Positions 8,045 through 15,771 of a stretch of 64,000 bases of DNA are shown one piece after another; the first letter of the stretch is position 1, and every line of letters starts with the position of its first letter. This DNA comes from Rhodospirillaceae bacterium. GTDB taxonomy: Bacteria > Pseudomonadota > Alphaproteobacteria > Rhodospirillales > Rhodospirillaceae. A program made the translations under genes and the position numbers. The notes below the pieces were generated by a model. The model was not told where the DNA came from, did not search any database, and was given only the letters and a program-made list of their open reading frames with translations. The DNA is taken from NCBI GenBank assembly GCA_947476925.1, contig CANJSF010000006.1, positions 62,001 to 126,000 of the forward strand. Direction: 5' to 3'.

Positions 8045-9292
8045 GTGACCATCGCACCGCACCCCATTCCTTCGCCAGCCGTTTGGCAGATTTTGCGAGA
8101 GCACAAAACCTTTCGCGCCATTTGGTGCGCGGGGTTGGTGTCGTTGGTGGGTTCATGGATGCAAAACCTGGGCGCGGCGTGGTTGATGACCGACCTCTCG
8201 CCATCGCCCGCCATGGTTGGCCTTGTCCAAACGGCACAGGCATTGCCTGGGATCACGCTGGCGTTAGTCGCAGGCGCATTGTCCGATATGTTCGACCGAC
8301 GTCGGTTTTTAATGACCGTGATGGCATGGCAAACATTTATCACAGCGGCGTTAGCTGCAATGACCGCAATGGGCTTGATGACGCCGTGGATGTTGCTGGG
8401 CTTTATTTTTGCAGTAGGCATTGGCGGGGCCTGCCAAGTGCCGGCGATGTCGGCAACACTGCAGGAGATCGTTCCGCGCGACAAAGTCGTAGGTGCCGTT
8501 ACATTGAATTCAATTTCGATGAATATCTCGCGCGCCGTTGGCCCATCATTGGCGGGGTTCTTAGTAGCCGCCGTAGGCGTTGCAGCGGCGTTTGTGGTCA
8601 ACTCCCTGTCGTATTTGGTCTTCATGGTGGTCGTGGCTTTGCGCATTCCGCGCGCCCAAATGCGCCAAACCGCACGCCAAAGTTTTTATGCAACGCTGAT
8701 CAGTGGGCTCATGTATGCGCGGCGTGCAAAGCGTTTTCAGGCCGTGCTGATTCGTGGGTTTTTCTATTTTGTGTTTGCAAGTGCGGTGATGTCGCTTCTG
8801 CCGTTTTTGGCCCGCCAAGAGTTGGGCGTAACTGCCAGCACATACGGGCCGCTGGTAGGTTTTGTCGGCATCGGCGCGCTGATCACAGCATTTGTGCTGG
8901 TACCGCTGATCGCGCGACGTTGGAACCGCGACCAAGTGGTGCTGGGAGCCAGCGTAATCATCGGGGCATGTTTGGTCGTCATGGGGTGGATCCACTCGTA
9001 CGCCGTTTTCGCTGCGGTGCTGGTGCTATTTGGCGGCGCGTGGATGATCTCGATGATGTCGTTTCAAGTCTCGTCACAAATGGTGCTACCCGGCTGGGTA
9101 CGCGGACGCGGCATCAGCATGAGCATGATGAGTTTTACATCAGGAATGGCCGTATCCGGCGCGCTATGGGGTCAAGTTGCGCATTACACAAACCTGACGA
9201 CCACTTTTACCGCCGCAGGGATCGGCCTAATCATCACGGCGGCATTAACGTATCGATTCAAAATCAGCGGCAACGAAACGGATGAAGGCTAG
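8045..9292 (+). CDS. MFS transporter, MFS_3/EntS-like exporter
   Basis: The frame opens inside the upstream cyclase gene, but GTG 8045, 14 bases past that stop, gives MTIAPHPIPSPAVWQIL, a normal cytosolic start. The roughly 415-residue product has about 12 hydrophobic helices. It includes GSWMQNLGAAWLMTDLSPSPAMVGLVQTA at helices 1-2 and the loop GALSDMFDRRRFL, the conserved GxxxDxxxRR motif of the MFS. The family resembles enterobactin exporter EntS and DUF894 permeases, which mostly export small molecules by proton antiport. Substrate unknown. It is followed by an oxidoreductase three bases later, so these genes are co-transcribed. A 478-residue shadow frame overlaps it. Confidence 0.88.
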   Translation: MTIAPHPIPSPAVWQILREHKTFRAIWCAGLVSLVGSWMQNLGAAWLMTDLSPSPAMVGLVQTAQALPGITLALVAGALSDMFDRRRFLMTVMAWQTFITAALAAMTAMGLMTPWMLLGFIFAVGIGGACQVPAMSATLQEIVPRDKVVGAVTLNSISMNISRAVGPSLAGFLVAAVGVAAAFVVNSLSYLVFMVVVALRIPRAQMRQTARQSFYATLISGLMYARRAKRFQAVLIRGFFYFVFASAVMSLLPFLARQELGVTASTYGPLVGFVGIGALITAFVLVPLIARRWNRDQVVLGASVIIGACLVVMGWIHSYAVFAAVLVLFGGAWMISMMSFQVSSQMVLPGWVRGRGISMSMMSFTSGMAVSGALWGQVAHYTNLTTTFTAAGIGLIITAALTYRFKISGNETDEG

Positions 9293-9295
9293 GCG

Positions 9296-10315
9296 ATGTT
9301 TCCTCAAACGTACCGTAAATTTATTCTCACTCAGTTCGGCGAAGATTTTCGTGCGTGCACCAAAATTGTCACAACCCCCTGGCAAGACCCCGGCCCTGAC
9401 GAAGTTGTGGTCAAAAATATTTATGCCGGCGTGAATGGTGTTTACGATTTCAACATGATGCGCAACGCCGTGGACTACATCAAATTCACTGTACCGACAG
9501 ACTTAGGAATTGAAGCGGTCGGACGCGTGGTCGCCATGGGGCGCAATGTTAAAACGGTCAAGGAAGGCGATGCGGTGGCAACGTGGAAAGTCGGCAGCGG
9601 CTACCGCGATTATCAAATTGCCGCAGCCAGCCGTATTTATCCCATTCGCGAACCATCGCCCGAAATTCTGACACTCATTCCTACGGGTGTTTCGGGTAAA
9701 GTCGGTATCGAACGCGTGGGCGAAATGAAAACAGGTGAAACTATTGCCGTCTCGGCCGCTGCGGGTGGCCTGGGCCACATCGTTGTGCAACTGGCCAAGC
9801 AAGCCGGCAACCACGTGATTGGCCTGGCGGGCAGCGACGAAAAGTGCGCGTTGGTGAAATCACTGGGATGCGACCGCGCGATTAACTACACGACCGAAGA
9901 CGTCGATGCGGTGCTGAAAGCCGAATACCCGCGCGGGATTGATATCGCCTACGACTCGGTCGGTGGGCGCCTGTTTGACATATTTGTGGATAATTTAGCC
10001 ATTCGCGGACGGCTGGTGATTAGCGGTTATACATCTGAGGTTGGAAAACCATTGCAGATGGTGAACGCTGGGCGGCCCTGGACAAAACTGTATTTCAAAT
10101 CTGCCTCAATTCGTGGATTCATTAACCCGCATTTCCAAGAATTCTGGCCAGACGCGGCGGAGCGATTGCTGACCTCATATTACAACGGGGCGTTGACGGT
10201 TCTTGTGGACCCTACCCCCTTCACCGGGCTAGAAGCCATTCCCGATGCGGTGGCGTACCTGATGGCAGGGCGCAATCGCGGCAAGGTCGTGATTAAACTC
10301 GATCACACCAATTAG
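9296..10315 (+). CDS. NAD(P)H quinone oxidoreductase / MDR superfamily zinc-less dehydrogenase
   Basis: The 339-residue protein belongs to the medium-chain dehydrogenase/reductase superfamily. It has an N-terminal GroES-like domain (GVNGVYDFNMMRNAV, GIEAVGRVVAMG) and a Rossmann domain with SAAAGGLGHIVVQLAKQAG as the dinucleotide-binding loop. GCDRAINYTTED and YDSVGG follow. No Cys-rich structural zinc lobe is seen, pointing to the zinc-independent quinone reductase / prostaglandin reductase (ZADH2) branch. It reduces activated double bonds or quinones with NADPH; the physiological substrate is unknown. It begins three bases after the MFS stop and is followed ten bases later by a DUF1838 gene. 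Confidence 0.9.
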   Translation: MFPQTYRKFILTQFGEDFRACTKIVTTPWQDPGPDEVVVKNIYAGVNGVYDFNMMRNAVDYIKFTVPTDLGIEAVGRVVAMGRNVKTVKEGDAVATWKVGSGYRDYQIAAASRIYPIREPSPEILTLIPTGVSGKVGIERVGEMKTGETIAVSAAAGGLGHIVVQLAKQAGNHVIGLAGSDEKCALVKSLGCDRAINYTTEDVDAVLKAEYPRGIDIAYDSVGGRLFDIFVDNLAIRGRLVISGYTSEVGKPLQMVNAGRPWTKLYFKSASIRGFINPHFQEFWPDAAERLLTSYYNGALTVLVDPTPFTGLEAIPDAVAYLMAGRNRGKVVIKLDHTN

Positions 10316-10324
10316 GAGGGATTC

Positions 10325-11221
10325 ATGCTCAAGAATATTCTGAAAGCTAGCGTCGCCGTTCTCGCTGTATGCGGATTTTCGGTTGCCGCCAGCGCCGAAA
10401 AACTCGACCTCAATACCGCTGAGGGCGTGGCAAAAGTTAACCGCAAATTCCAATGCTCGCTGAAAGACGGCAAGCAAGTCACTTACTACTGGCACGGCAC
10501 CGCCTTCGGTCGCGTGCAAGGTATGGCCGACAAAGTATTGTTCAATGTCGAAGGCATGAACACACGCGCCTGCACCACCGTGATGGATAAAGATAAGGGC
10601 TATGGTTACCGCCTCGTGTCGCGTGAACTGTTGCTCTACAAAGACCCAAAGACCGGCGAATACCTGAAAACTTGGGACAACCCCTACACCGGCCAGAACG
10701 TCAAAGTGCTGCACGTGGCTAACGACCCGGTCAACAGCCGCCCTTCATTCGGTGTTGGCCGCGACGGCAAAGTGCAAAAGTTCAACGGTACGGTGCTTGA
10801 TGGCGAAATGTGGCTGACCTCAACCGTGCCGCTGTTCTACGTCAACCCGTTAGCGGGCGAGTACCAAAAGAACATCGGCGGCATGTACCATGCCACCGAA
10901 ATGTTCAACTTCTTCGCCGACGAAAAAGACATGCTTGACGGAAAGAAAGACCAAGCCGACGTGCGCGTGGCCTGGCAACGCATGTCTGACTGGTTGCCGT
11001 GGATGGAAATGAGCGGCCGCGAAGGCCTGTTCTATGTCTCGACGGCGGGCCGCATGCTGCGCAAGTTCGACGACATCCCCCAAGGCATGCGCGACGAGAT
11101 TGCCAAGAACTACCCGATCTATGTCACGCCACCACCGGTGGACGATACGCGCCCCAACGAAACCAGCTGGACTTACTTCAAGCGACTGGTTCAACCAACC
11201 ACGCCGGCTCGCGCAGAGTAA
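10325..11221 (+). CDS. DUF1838 family protein with Sec signal peptide
   Basis: A strong AGGAGG-like site precedes ATG 10325. The 298-residue product opens with a Sec signal (MLKNILKASVAVLAVCGFSVAASA). It then matches the DUF1838 family (PF08894), with conserved runs LLYKDPKTGEYLKTWDNPYTG, EMFNFFADEKD and WLPWMEMSGREG. The biochemical function of this family is unknown. Members are typically exported and sit near enzymes for aromatic or terpenoid-like compounds. This gene ends the MFS-oxidoreductase unit and is followed by two tandem terminators. A second DUF1838 gene with a Tat signal lies at 55753. Confidence 0.87.
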   Translation: MLKNILKASVAVLAVCGFSVAASAEKLDLNTAEGVAKVNRKFQCSLKDGKQVTYYWHGTAFGRVQGMADKVLFNVEGMNTRACTTVMDKDKGYGYRLVSRELLLYKDPKTGEYLKTWDNPYTGQNVKVLHVANDPVNSRPSFGVGRDGKVQKFNGTVLDGEMWLTSTVPLFYVNPLAGEYQKNIGGMYHATEMFNFFADEKDMLDGKKDQADVRVAWQRMSDWLPWMEMSGREGLFYVSTAGRMLRKFDDIPQGMRDEIAKNYPIYVTPPPVDDTRPNETSWTYFKRLVQPTTPARAE

Positions 11222-11242
11222 GTTTGGTTGATTTGTGACGAT

Positions 11243-11270
11243 AATCCCCGCTCTGACCGAGTGGGGGTTT
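11243..11270 (+). terminator. Intrinsic terminator-like hairpin 1
   Basis: The arms AATCCCCGCTC and GAGTGGGGGTT pair over 11 positions, with two G-T wobbles, around a five-base loop, followed by TTT. It lies 22 bases past the DUF1838 stop and should end the 8045-11221 transcript. Confidence 0.65.
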
Positions 11271-11290
11271 GGTGATAACAGGCATTAACA

Positions 11291-11327
11291 ATAAGGCCCC
11301 ATCCTGACGGTTGGGGCCTTATCTTTT
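11291..11327 (+). terminator. Intrinsic terminator 2, tandem with the previous one
   Basis: A perfect 11-base inverted repeat, ATAAGGCCCCA with TGGGGCCTTAT, closes a ten-base loop and is followed by CTTTTCC. It backs up hairpin 1 and insulates the sigma-54 controlled gene downstream. The A-rich 5' arm means it could also work on the minus strand. Confidence 0.75.
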
Positions 11328-11452
11328 CCTAGATTTGCGAGACTTTTTGCCTTTGAGTCGACTGTAAGAATGGCACTGAATCAGGCCCCATCTACATCCG
11401 GTCGGATCCCCTGATTCCGCATCGGACATCCGCACGTCAATGACAAGTAGTG

Positions 11453-11489
11453 TGTAAAAAACTCTCCGACATTGTCGAGGACCTTTACA
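11453..11489. promoter_or_regulatory. Nested dyad, candidate enhancer-binding site
   Basis: An outer inverted repeat TGTAAA (11453-11458) / TTTACA (11484-11489) encloses an inner one, CGAC-ATT-GTCG (11467-11477), within CTCTCCGACATTGTCGAGG. It lies about 65-100 bases upstream of the sigma-54 -24 element, where activators of RpoN-dependent promoters usually bind. The symmetry is seen directly; the role as an activator site is inferred. Confidence 0.4.
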
Positions 11490-11552
11490 GATTCAATAGC
11501 TGGTTCTCCTAACCCAAAGTAGCAAGCTCTTGAAGCTGAACACTTTTTCGCA

Positions 11553-11569
11553 TTGGCATGACTCTTGCA
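11553..11569 (+). promoter_or_regulatory. Sigma-54 (RpoN) promoter of the PEP-CTERM gene
   Basis: TTGGCATGACTCTTGCA fits the sigma-54 consensus (TTGGCAYG-N4-TTGCW) at every defined base. The -24 GG (11555-11556) and -12 GC (11567-11568) are the required 12 bases apart. Transcription should start near 11580, 40 bases before ATG 11620. The next gene encodes a PEP-CTERM protein, a class reported to be controlled by RpoN with the PrsK/PrsR system in some bacteria. No PrsK, PrsR or rpoN gene is in the window. Confidence 0.8.
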
Positions 11570-11619
11570 ACGTTAGTGGTGAGGCAACCTATTGCCCCGT
11601 CATTCTCAGGAGATAATCA

Positions 11620-12483
11620 ATGTCAATTTCGCCCAGGTCAATTTCCGCATTACTCGCAGCGACCTCTCTCGCCACAGCCTTCATGATTGCCGCCTCCCCA
11701 GTGTCTGCATCCCCAATATTGGGAACTGCGAGTGGCTTTGCTGTTCTCGCCAGTTCAGCTGTGACAAATACGGGCTCAACCGTAATCACCGGTGATGTCG
11801 GCATTAGTGGTGGAACTTCCATCACAGGCTTTTTTCCACCGGGCATTGTTAGCGGCGGCACGATCCACTTGAACGACGGCCTGGCCATTGCAGCGAACAG
11901 CGACTTCCTAGCGGCATATGTTTTACTGGGTGGATCAGTGATCACTCAAAACCTAACGGGATTGGGCGATCTCGGCGTTGGCCCTCTTGGGAGTCTATCT
12001 GCGGGTGTCTATAAATTTGACTCGACGGCTCAATTGAACGGCGCTCTCACACTTGATGGCGGAGGTGATTCCAATGCGAAGTTTATTTTTCTGATAGGGA
12101 GCTCGCTCACGACCGCAAGTGCTTCGTCTGTTCTGCTTACCAACGGCGCACTGTTTGAGAACGTTTTTTGGTGGACCGATGCTGCAGCGACGTTGGGCTC
12201 GGGAACCGCGTTCGCTGGATCGATACTTGCAGGTACTTCAATTAGCTTAAACGACGGCGCCACCATCGTCTGCGGTCGAGCATTGGCAAAAGCCGCCGTG
12301 ACAATGATTTCCAATCAAATCTCAACCGATTGCCAACAGGCTCCTCCCGGCGTTGACCCCGTTCCCGAGCCAGCATCGCTTCTGCTTTTTGCCTTTGGCA
12401 TTCTTGCCGTAATCGGTTTTGCATTGCGGCGCAGACGCGCGCGGAACTGGTTGAATTGGGCAAATCAGCCTGGTAGCCGGTAG
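11620..12483 (+). CDS. DUF3494 ice-binding-fold protein with PEP-CTERM sorting signal
   Basis: A clear AGGAGA site precedes ATG 11620. The 287-residue product has a signal peptide (about 1-30) and an ice-binding-like DUF3494 domain (about 34-240). Typical stretches are FAVLASSAVTNTGSTVITGDVG, GDSNAKFIFLIGSSL and NVFWWTDAAATLGSGTAFAGSILA, which build a right-handed beta-solenoid. At the C-terminus VPEPASLLLFAFGILAVIGFALRRRRA is a textbook PEP-CTERM tail: the PEP motif, a membrane helix and an Arg cluster, processed by exosortase. The protein should be exported and surface-bound or released. DUF3494 proteins may bind ice, polysaccharide or surfaces, so antifreeze activity is not assured. No exosortase gene is visible here. 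Confidence 0.9.
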   Translation: MSISPRSISALLAATSLATAFMIAASPVSASPILGTASGFAVLASSAVTNTGSTVITGDVGISGGTSITGFFPPGIVSGGTIHLNDGLAIAANSDFLAAYVLLGGSVITQNLTGLGDLGVGPLGSLSAGVYKFDSTAQLNGALTLDGGGDSNAKFIFLIGSSLTTASASSVLLTNGALFENVFWWTDAAATLGSGTAFAGSILAGTSISLNDGATIVCGRALAKAAVTMISNQISTDCQQAPPGVDPVPEPASLLLFAFGILAVIGFALRRRRARNWLNWANQPGSR

Positions 12484-12489
12484 GGCTAT

Positions 12490-12522
12490 GGCCGGATTCT
12501 AGATTTCGAAAAGCATCCGGCC
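12490..12522. terminator. Hairpin after the PEP-CTERM gene
   Basis: GGCCGGAT (12490-12497) pairs perfectly with ATCCGGCC (12515-12522) seven bases past the stop codon. No T-run follows directly, so termination here is plausible but not certain. Confidence 0.45.
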
Positions 12523-12646
12523 AACTGCTCGAAAAATTAGCCCTCGTCACTTTTCTCCGGGGACGCTCGATCATCTTGATCAGATAACCAGCGGACCGTT
12601 TGTGCGGCATCACATAAACAAACCCAAGACGAAATGGTGATACGGC

Positions 12647-13135
12647 GTGCGCGTTCCTCGGTCTTCATCTCGCAAACCGAACCCCATCGATATACACGTC
12701 GGCAATAGAATTCAGCTAAGACGCATCCTGTTGGGTCTTAGCCAGCAGCAGCTAGCTGAATTGCTTGGACTGACGTTTCAACAAGTTCAGAAGTACGAAC
12801 GTGGAACAAATCGCACAAGCGCCAGCCGCCTCTGGGATATTGCCAGCGCACTAAAGTGTTCTGTCCTGTTTTTCTTTCAGGAGATGGATCAATGGACTGC
12901 AACTCCCGGGCTGCGAAGTTGGGATGGCGAGGATAATGATGCGGTCATTAAGACCCACGATCAAATCAATCATCACGAAACATTGGATCTCATAAGAGCT
13001 TATCACAGCATTGATGATGCCAATGTTCGCCGGAGAATCTACCAACTAACAAAATCATTCGTCCTGGCAAAGGAAACTGCGGTCGACAGTCAGGACAAAG
13101 AAGTTGAGATTATTCAGACCATGAAAGTGATCTGA
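12647..13135 (+). CDS. XRE-family transcriptional regulator
   Basis: The 162-residue protein starts at GTG 12647. Residues about 18-75 form an HTH_3 domain: VGNRIQLRRILLGLSQQQLAELLGLTFQQVQKYERGTNRTSASRLWDIASAL. The LSQQQLAELLGLTFQQVQKYE core is the DNA-recognition helix-turn-helix. This version (PNPIDIHVGNRIQLRR...) is a widespread alphaproteobacterial type. The C-terminal half (about 100-162) is helical with no known ligand domain. It could regulate the neighbouring PEP-CTERM gene or itself, but nothing in the sequence proves a target. Confidence 0.9.
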   Translation: MRVPRSSSRKPNPIDIHVGNRIQLRRILLGLSQQQLAELLGLTFQQVQKYERGTNRTSASRLWDIASALKCSVLFFFQEMDQWTATPGLRSWDGEDNDAVIKTHDQINHHETLDLIRAYHSIDDANVRRRIYQLTKSFVLAKETAVDSQDKEVEIIQTMKVI

Positions 13136-13200
13136 TGGTAAGCGCAGGGCCGTCACTGACCATGCCCCCTCACCCTCGGCTTTGCGCCAGAGTGGTGTCG

Positions 13201-15615
13201 TTACTCCACACTCTTGGCGATGCGGAAGCCATACAAATCTTGGCGGGTGGCGGCGGGGGCAAACGCACGGTAACTCACGCGCGCGAGCCAGGCAGCGTTA
13301 TCCCAACTGCCGCCGCGCAGAACTCGTTTCTCGCACGCCGCACCGCCGTCACGCGCAGCGCCAGTCGGCAATGCCGATGTGTAGTCGCGGTACCAGCAAT
13401 CGGCGGTCCATTCCCATACATTCCCGCTCATATCGTATAGCCCGAAACCGTTCGCGTCGAACGAGCCCACGGGCGCTGGCCCCGCGCCATCCCATGCGCT
13501 GCCGCAGTCCAAACAGTTGGCGAGCCCGCGTCCAGAATTGGCTCCCCATGCATAGGGCGTGGAAGCGCCAGCCCGCGCCGCATATTCCCATTCTGATTCG
13601 GACGGCAAACGGTAGTCTTCGCCGGTCTTCACTCGCAACCAATCCACATATTGCTGGGCGTCTAACCAACTGAGACCGGCTTTGGGTAAGTTCTCGCTGC
13701 CGGGCTCAGCCGTCACTTTGGCACTGCACGCACCAGCCTGCACACAGGCGGCGTATTCGCGGTTGGTAACTTCATTGCGCCCTAGTTTGAACGCAGCGAT
13801 GGCAACTTCGCGCACGGGCTGTTCAGACCGGGCACCATTGCCCACCTGATCGCCCATCACGAATTTGCCGGCCGGGATAAGAACTAAGCCGCTATCTTGC
13901 TCTTCGGCGAAATGGCGACGTTGGTCGATGACGTTCATCCATTCTTGCTTCAGGCGCACGGCGTCAGCTTCGCGCGTGGCGAGGTGCAGATCGTTGCCCA
14001 ACGTGGGTAACACGCCGCCGAATTGTTGCTCGATCAGCAGTTCGGCTTGGCGCAGATCGCGCAACTTCGCTGATAAAGTATTCTCGACGCCCGTCAGCAC
14101 AGCCACCGCTTCCGAGTAGCGACCATGCGCAATGTGGTCGTCGCCAAGCCCTGCGAGGTTATAAGCATTAAGCACTTCGGGGTGGTTGAACACGCTGGGC
14201 GTGATCAAATCGGCCAGGGCTTGCAGCATGGCCGCAGCCCGGCGCGCGTCCGTCAACGTCGGCACAGAATCGTTGGTGCGCTCGTGCTTTATTGCCAGTT
14301 GCTCGACTGTTGCCAACGTCATGCGCGCATCCATGCTGCGGCGTTGCAGGCCGCGCTGCGCCTCGCCCAGAGAGGTTTGCAACGCCAACGCGCGCATTTG
14401 TAACGCTTCAGCTTGCAGCTTGGTCGAGGCGGCCTCACGGCTGCCAGGCAGAAACTCCGCCAAGGGGCCAAGCGCAGTGTAGTTCACTTCACGCAAGCTC
14501 ACGACTGCAAGCATGCTCAGACCAACCACCACAAGCCCTGTGGCGATGCGTGATAAAATCTTAGGTGCCACACGCGGTGTTTGCGATGCGGCGGCAATAA
14601 AGTCGGCGTGGCTGTCAAAGCGCGCTTCGGGAGCCAGCGCAAGTGCGCGCTCAATCGTCGACACAAATTCATTTGGCAAATCTGGCCGCAGAGCACCCAA
14701 CGGTTTGCGACCGGTCTCGGGGGCTAAACCGCTCGCCAAATAATACGCAATGGCTGCAACCGAGTATTGATCGGCGCGCGCGTCGATGGTTTTGAGATCG
14801 GGCGTTTCCGAACTCGACATCGCCACAACCTCAGGCGCCAAGTACGCGGCTTGGGCGACATCCAAAACACGCGCAGCGGCCAGCACGGGCACGGCATGAC
14901 TGAGCATGAAGTCACCGAGGCGAATTGTCTCGCCAACCATGAACACGTTCTGCGGCGTAAGGTTGAGGTGCAAGCTTTTGGGCGCAGCGTATGCAAGCGC
15001 GGTGCAAATTTGCGTAATGATGTCTAGAATTTCAGCGGCGGATTTCGGCTGTGCCCAGCCGGTTGGCACCGACGCCTCGGCCAAGGGCCTGCCGTCGACA
15101 AACTCCATAGCAATGAGAGTATGCGCGCCGGTATCGATCATGCCGTAGGTGTTGATGATGCCGGAATGCGCAAACCCGAACGTTTGGTGAATGATCTCGG
15201 CTAGGCGCTTGGATGCGCCGGGCACCAGCATCAATTGCGGAGCCAACACTTTCAGTGCGACGTCTTTGCCCCATGTGAGATCTAGCGCGCGAAACACCGC
15301 ACCGCGCGGCCCAAAACCAATTTTACTGCGCACGGCATAGCGATCTGCCAATACGATTCCGGCCTTCAGTTCAACAGTTGCGCCGGGCGGCAAACCAGCC
15401 GGTTTAGATTGCTCGTTCAGTGCAGCTTCACGCGCAGCATCAAGCTCGCGCATTTGTGCTTCAAGCACACGTTTTTCGATGTCGGAATGCGAGGTGACCC
15501 AGCGGCGCTCAAGTGTGCGACGACGTTGCGCGTATTGCGCCTCGATATCGTCGGGCTGTGGTGTTCCTGAAAGGCCTAAAAGGGCCAACGCTTGCTCGTG
15601 GTCCATGCTTTCCAT
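13201..15615 (-). CDS. Membrane pseudokinase fused to FGE-sulfatase (SUMF1-like) domain
   Basis: ATG 15615 (or ATG 15606) starts an 804-residue protein. After a charged helical N-terminus, a Ser/Thr kinase fold spans about 90-340. The ATP lysine is kept (VALKVL, Lys122), but the catalytic loop reads H216-L-N218-L-T220-PQN instead of HRDLKPxN, and DFG reads DFM (235-237). Catalytic Asp and loop Lys are thus gone, indicating a pseudokinase. A membrane helix (about 354-375) leads to a periplasmic helical region, then a C-type-lectin-like FGE-sulfatase domain (about 578-803; EVTNREYAACVQAG, RLPSESEWEYAARAG, GNVWEWTADCW, LRGGSWDN). The two catalytic Cys of true formylglycine enzymes are absent. 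Probably a sensor or scaffold linking periplasm and cytosol. Confidence 0.88.
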   Translation of the reverse strand: MESMDHEQALALLGLSGTPQPDDIEAQYAQRRRTLERRWVTSHSDIEKRVLEAQMRELDAAREAALNEQSKPAGLPPGATVELKAGIVLADRYAVRSKIGFGPRGAVFRALDLTWGKDVALKVLAPQLMLVPGASKRLAEIIHQTFGFAHSGIINTYGMIDTGAHTLIAMEFVDGRPLAEASVPTGWAQPKSAAEILDIITQICTALAYAAPKSLHLNLTPQNVFMVGETIRLGDFMLSHAVPVLAAARVLDVAQAAYLAPEVVAMSSSETPDLKTIDARADQYSVAAIAYYLASGLAPETGRKPLGALRPDLPNEFVSTIERALALAPEARFDSHADFIAAASQTPRVAPKILSRIATGLVVVGLSMLAVVSLREVNYTALGPLAEFLPGSREAASTKLQAEALQMRALALQTSLGEAQRGLQRRSMDARMTLATVEQLAIKHERTNDSVPTLTDARRAAAMLQALADLITPSVFNHPEVLNAYNLAGLGDDHIAHGRYSEAVAVLTGVENTLSAKLRDLRQAELLIEQQFGGVLPTLGNDLHLATREADAVRLKQEWMNVIDQRRHFAEEQDSGLVLIPAGKFVMGDQVGNGARSEQPVREVAIAAFKLGRNEVTNREYAACVQAGACSAKVTAEPGSENLPKAGLSWLDAQQYVDWLRVKTGEDYRLPSESEWEYAARAGASTPYAWGANSGRGLANCLDCGSAWDGAGPAPVGSFDANGFGLYDMSGNVWEWTADCWYRDYTSALPTGAARDGGAACEKRVLRGGSWDNAAWLARVSYRAFAPAATRQDLYGFRIAKSVE

Positions 15616-15771
15616 GGTCGACTCTCGTCATATGGCGCGACCAATTCTTGGTCGTTAGGAGCACCCTACCATGAGCCAACCTCGCCGGGGCAAGTCGGCA
15701 AAAAACCGCAGTTTTCCTTGGGTTTGCGTGCAAAACTTCAGGTTGAAATGCCTGAAACCCGCGAATCGGGC

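Noticed and set aside
7849-9285. 478-codon frame overlapping the MFS gene
   Set aside because: It has an Arg- and Cys-rich shadow composition, whereas the other frame gives 12 hydrophobic helices and the MFS motif.
13135-13440. Plus-strand frames over the pseudokinase gene
   Set aside because: They are opposite-strand shadows of a conserved FGE-sulfatase domain.
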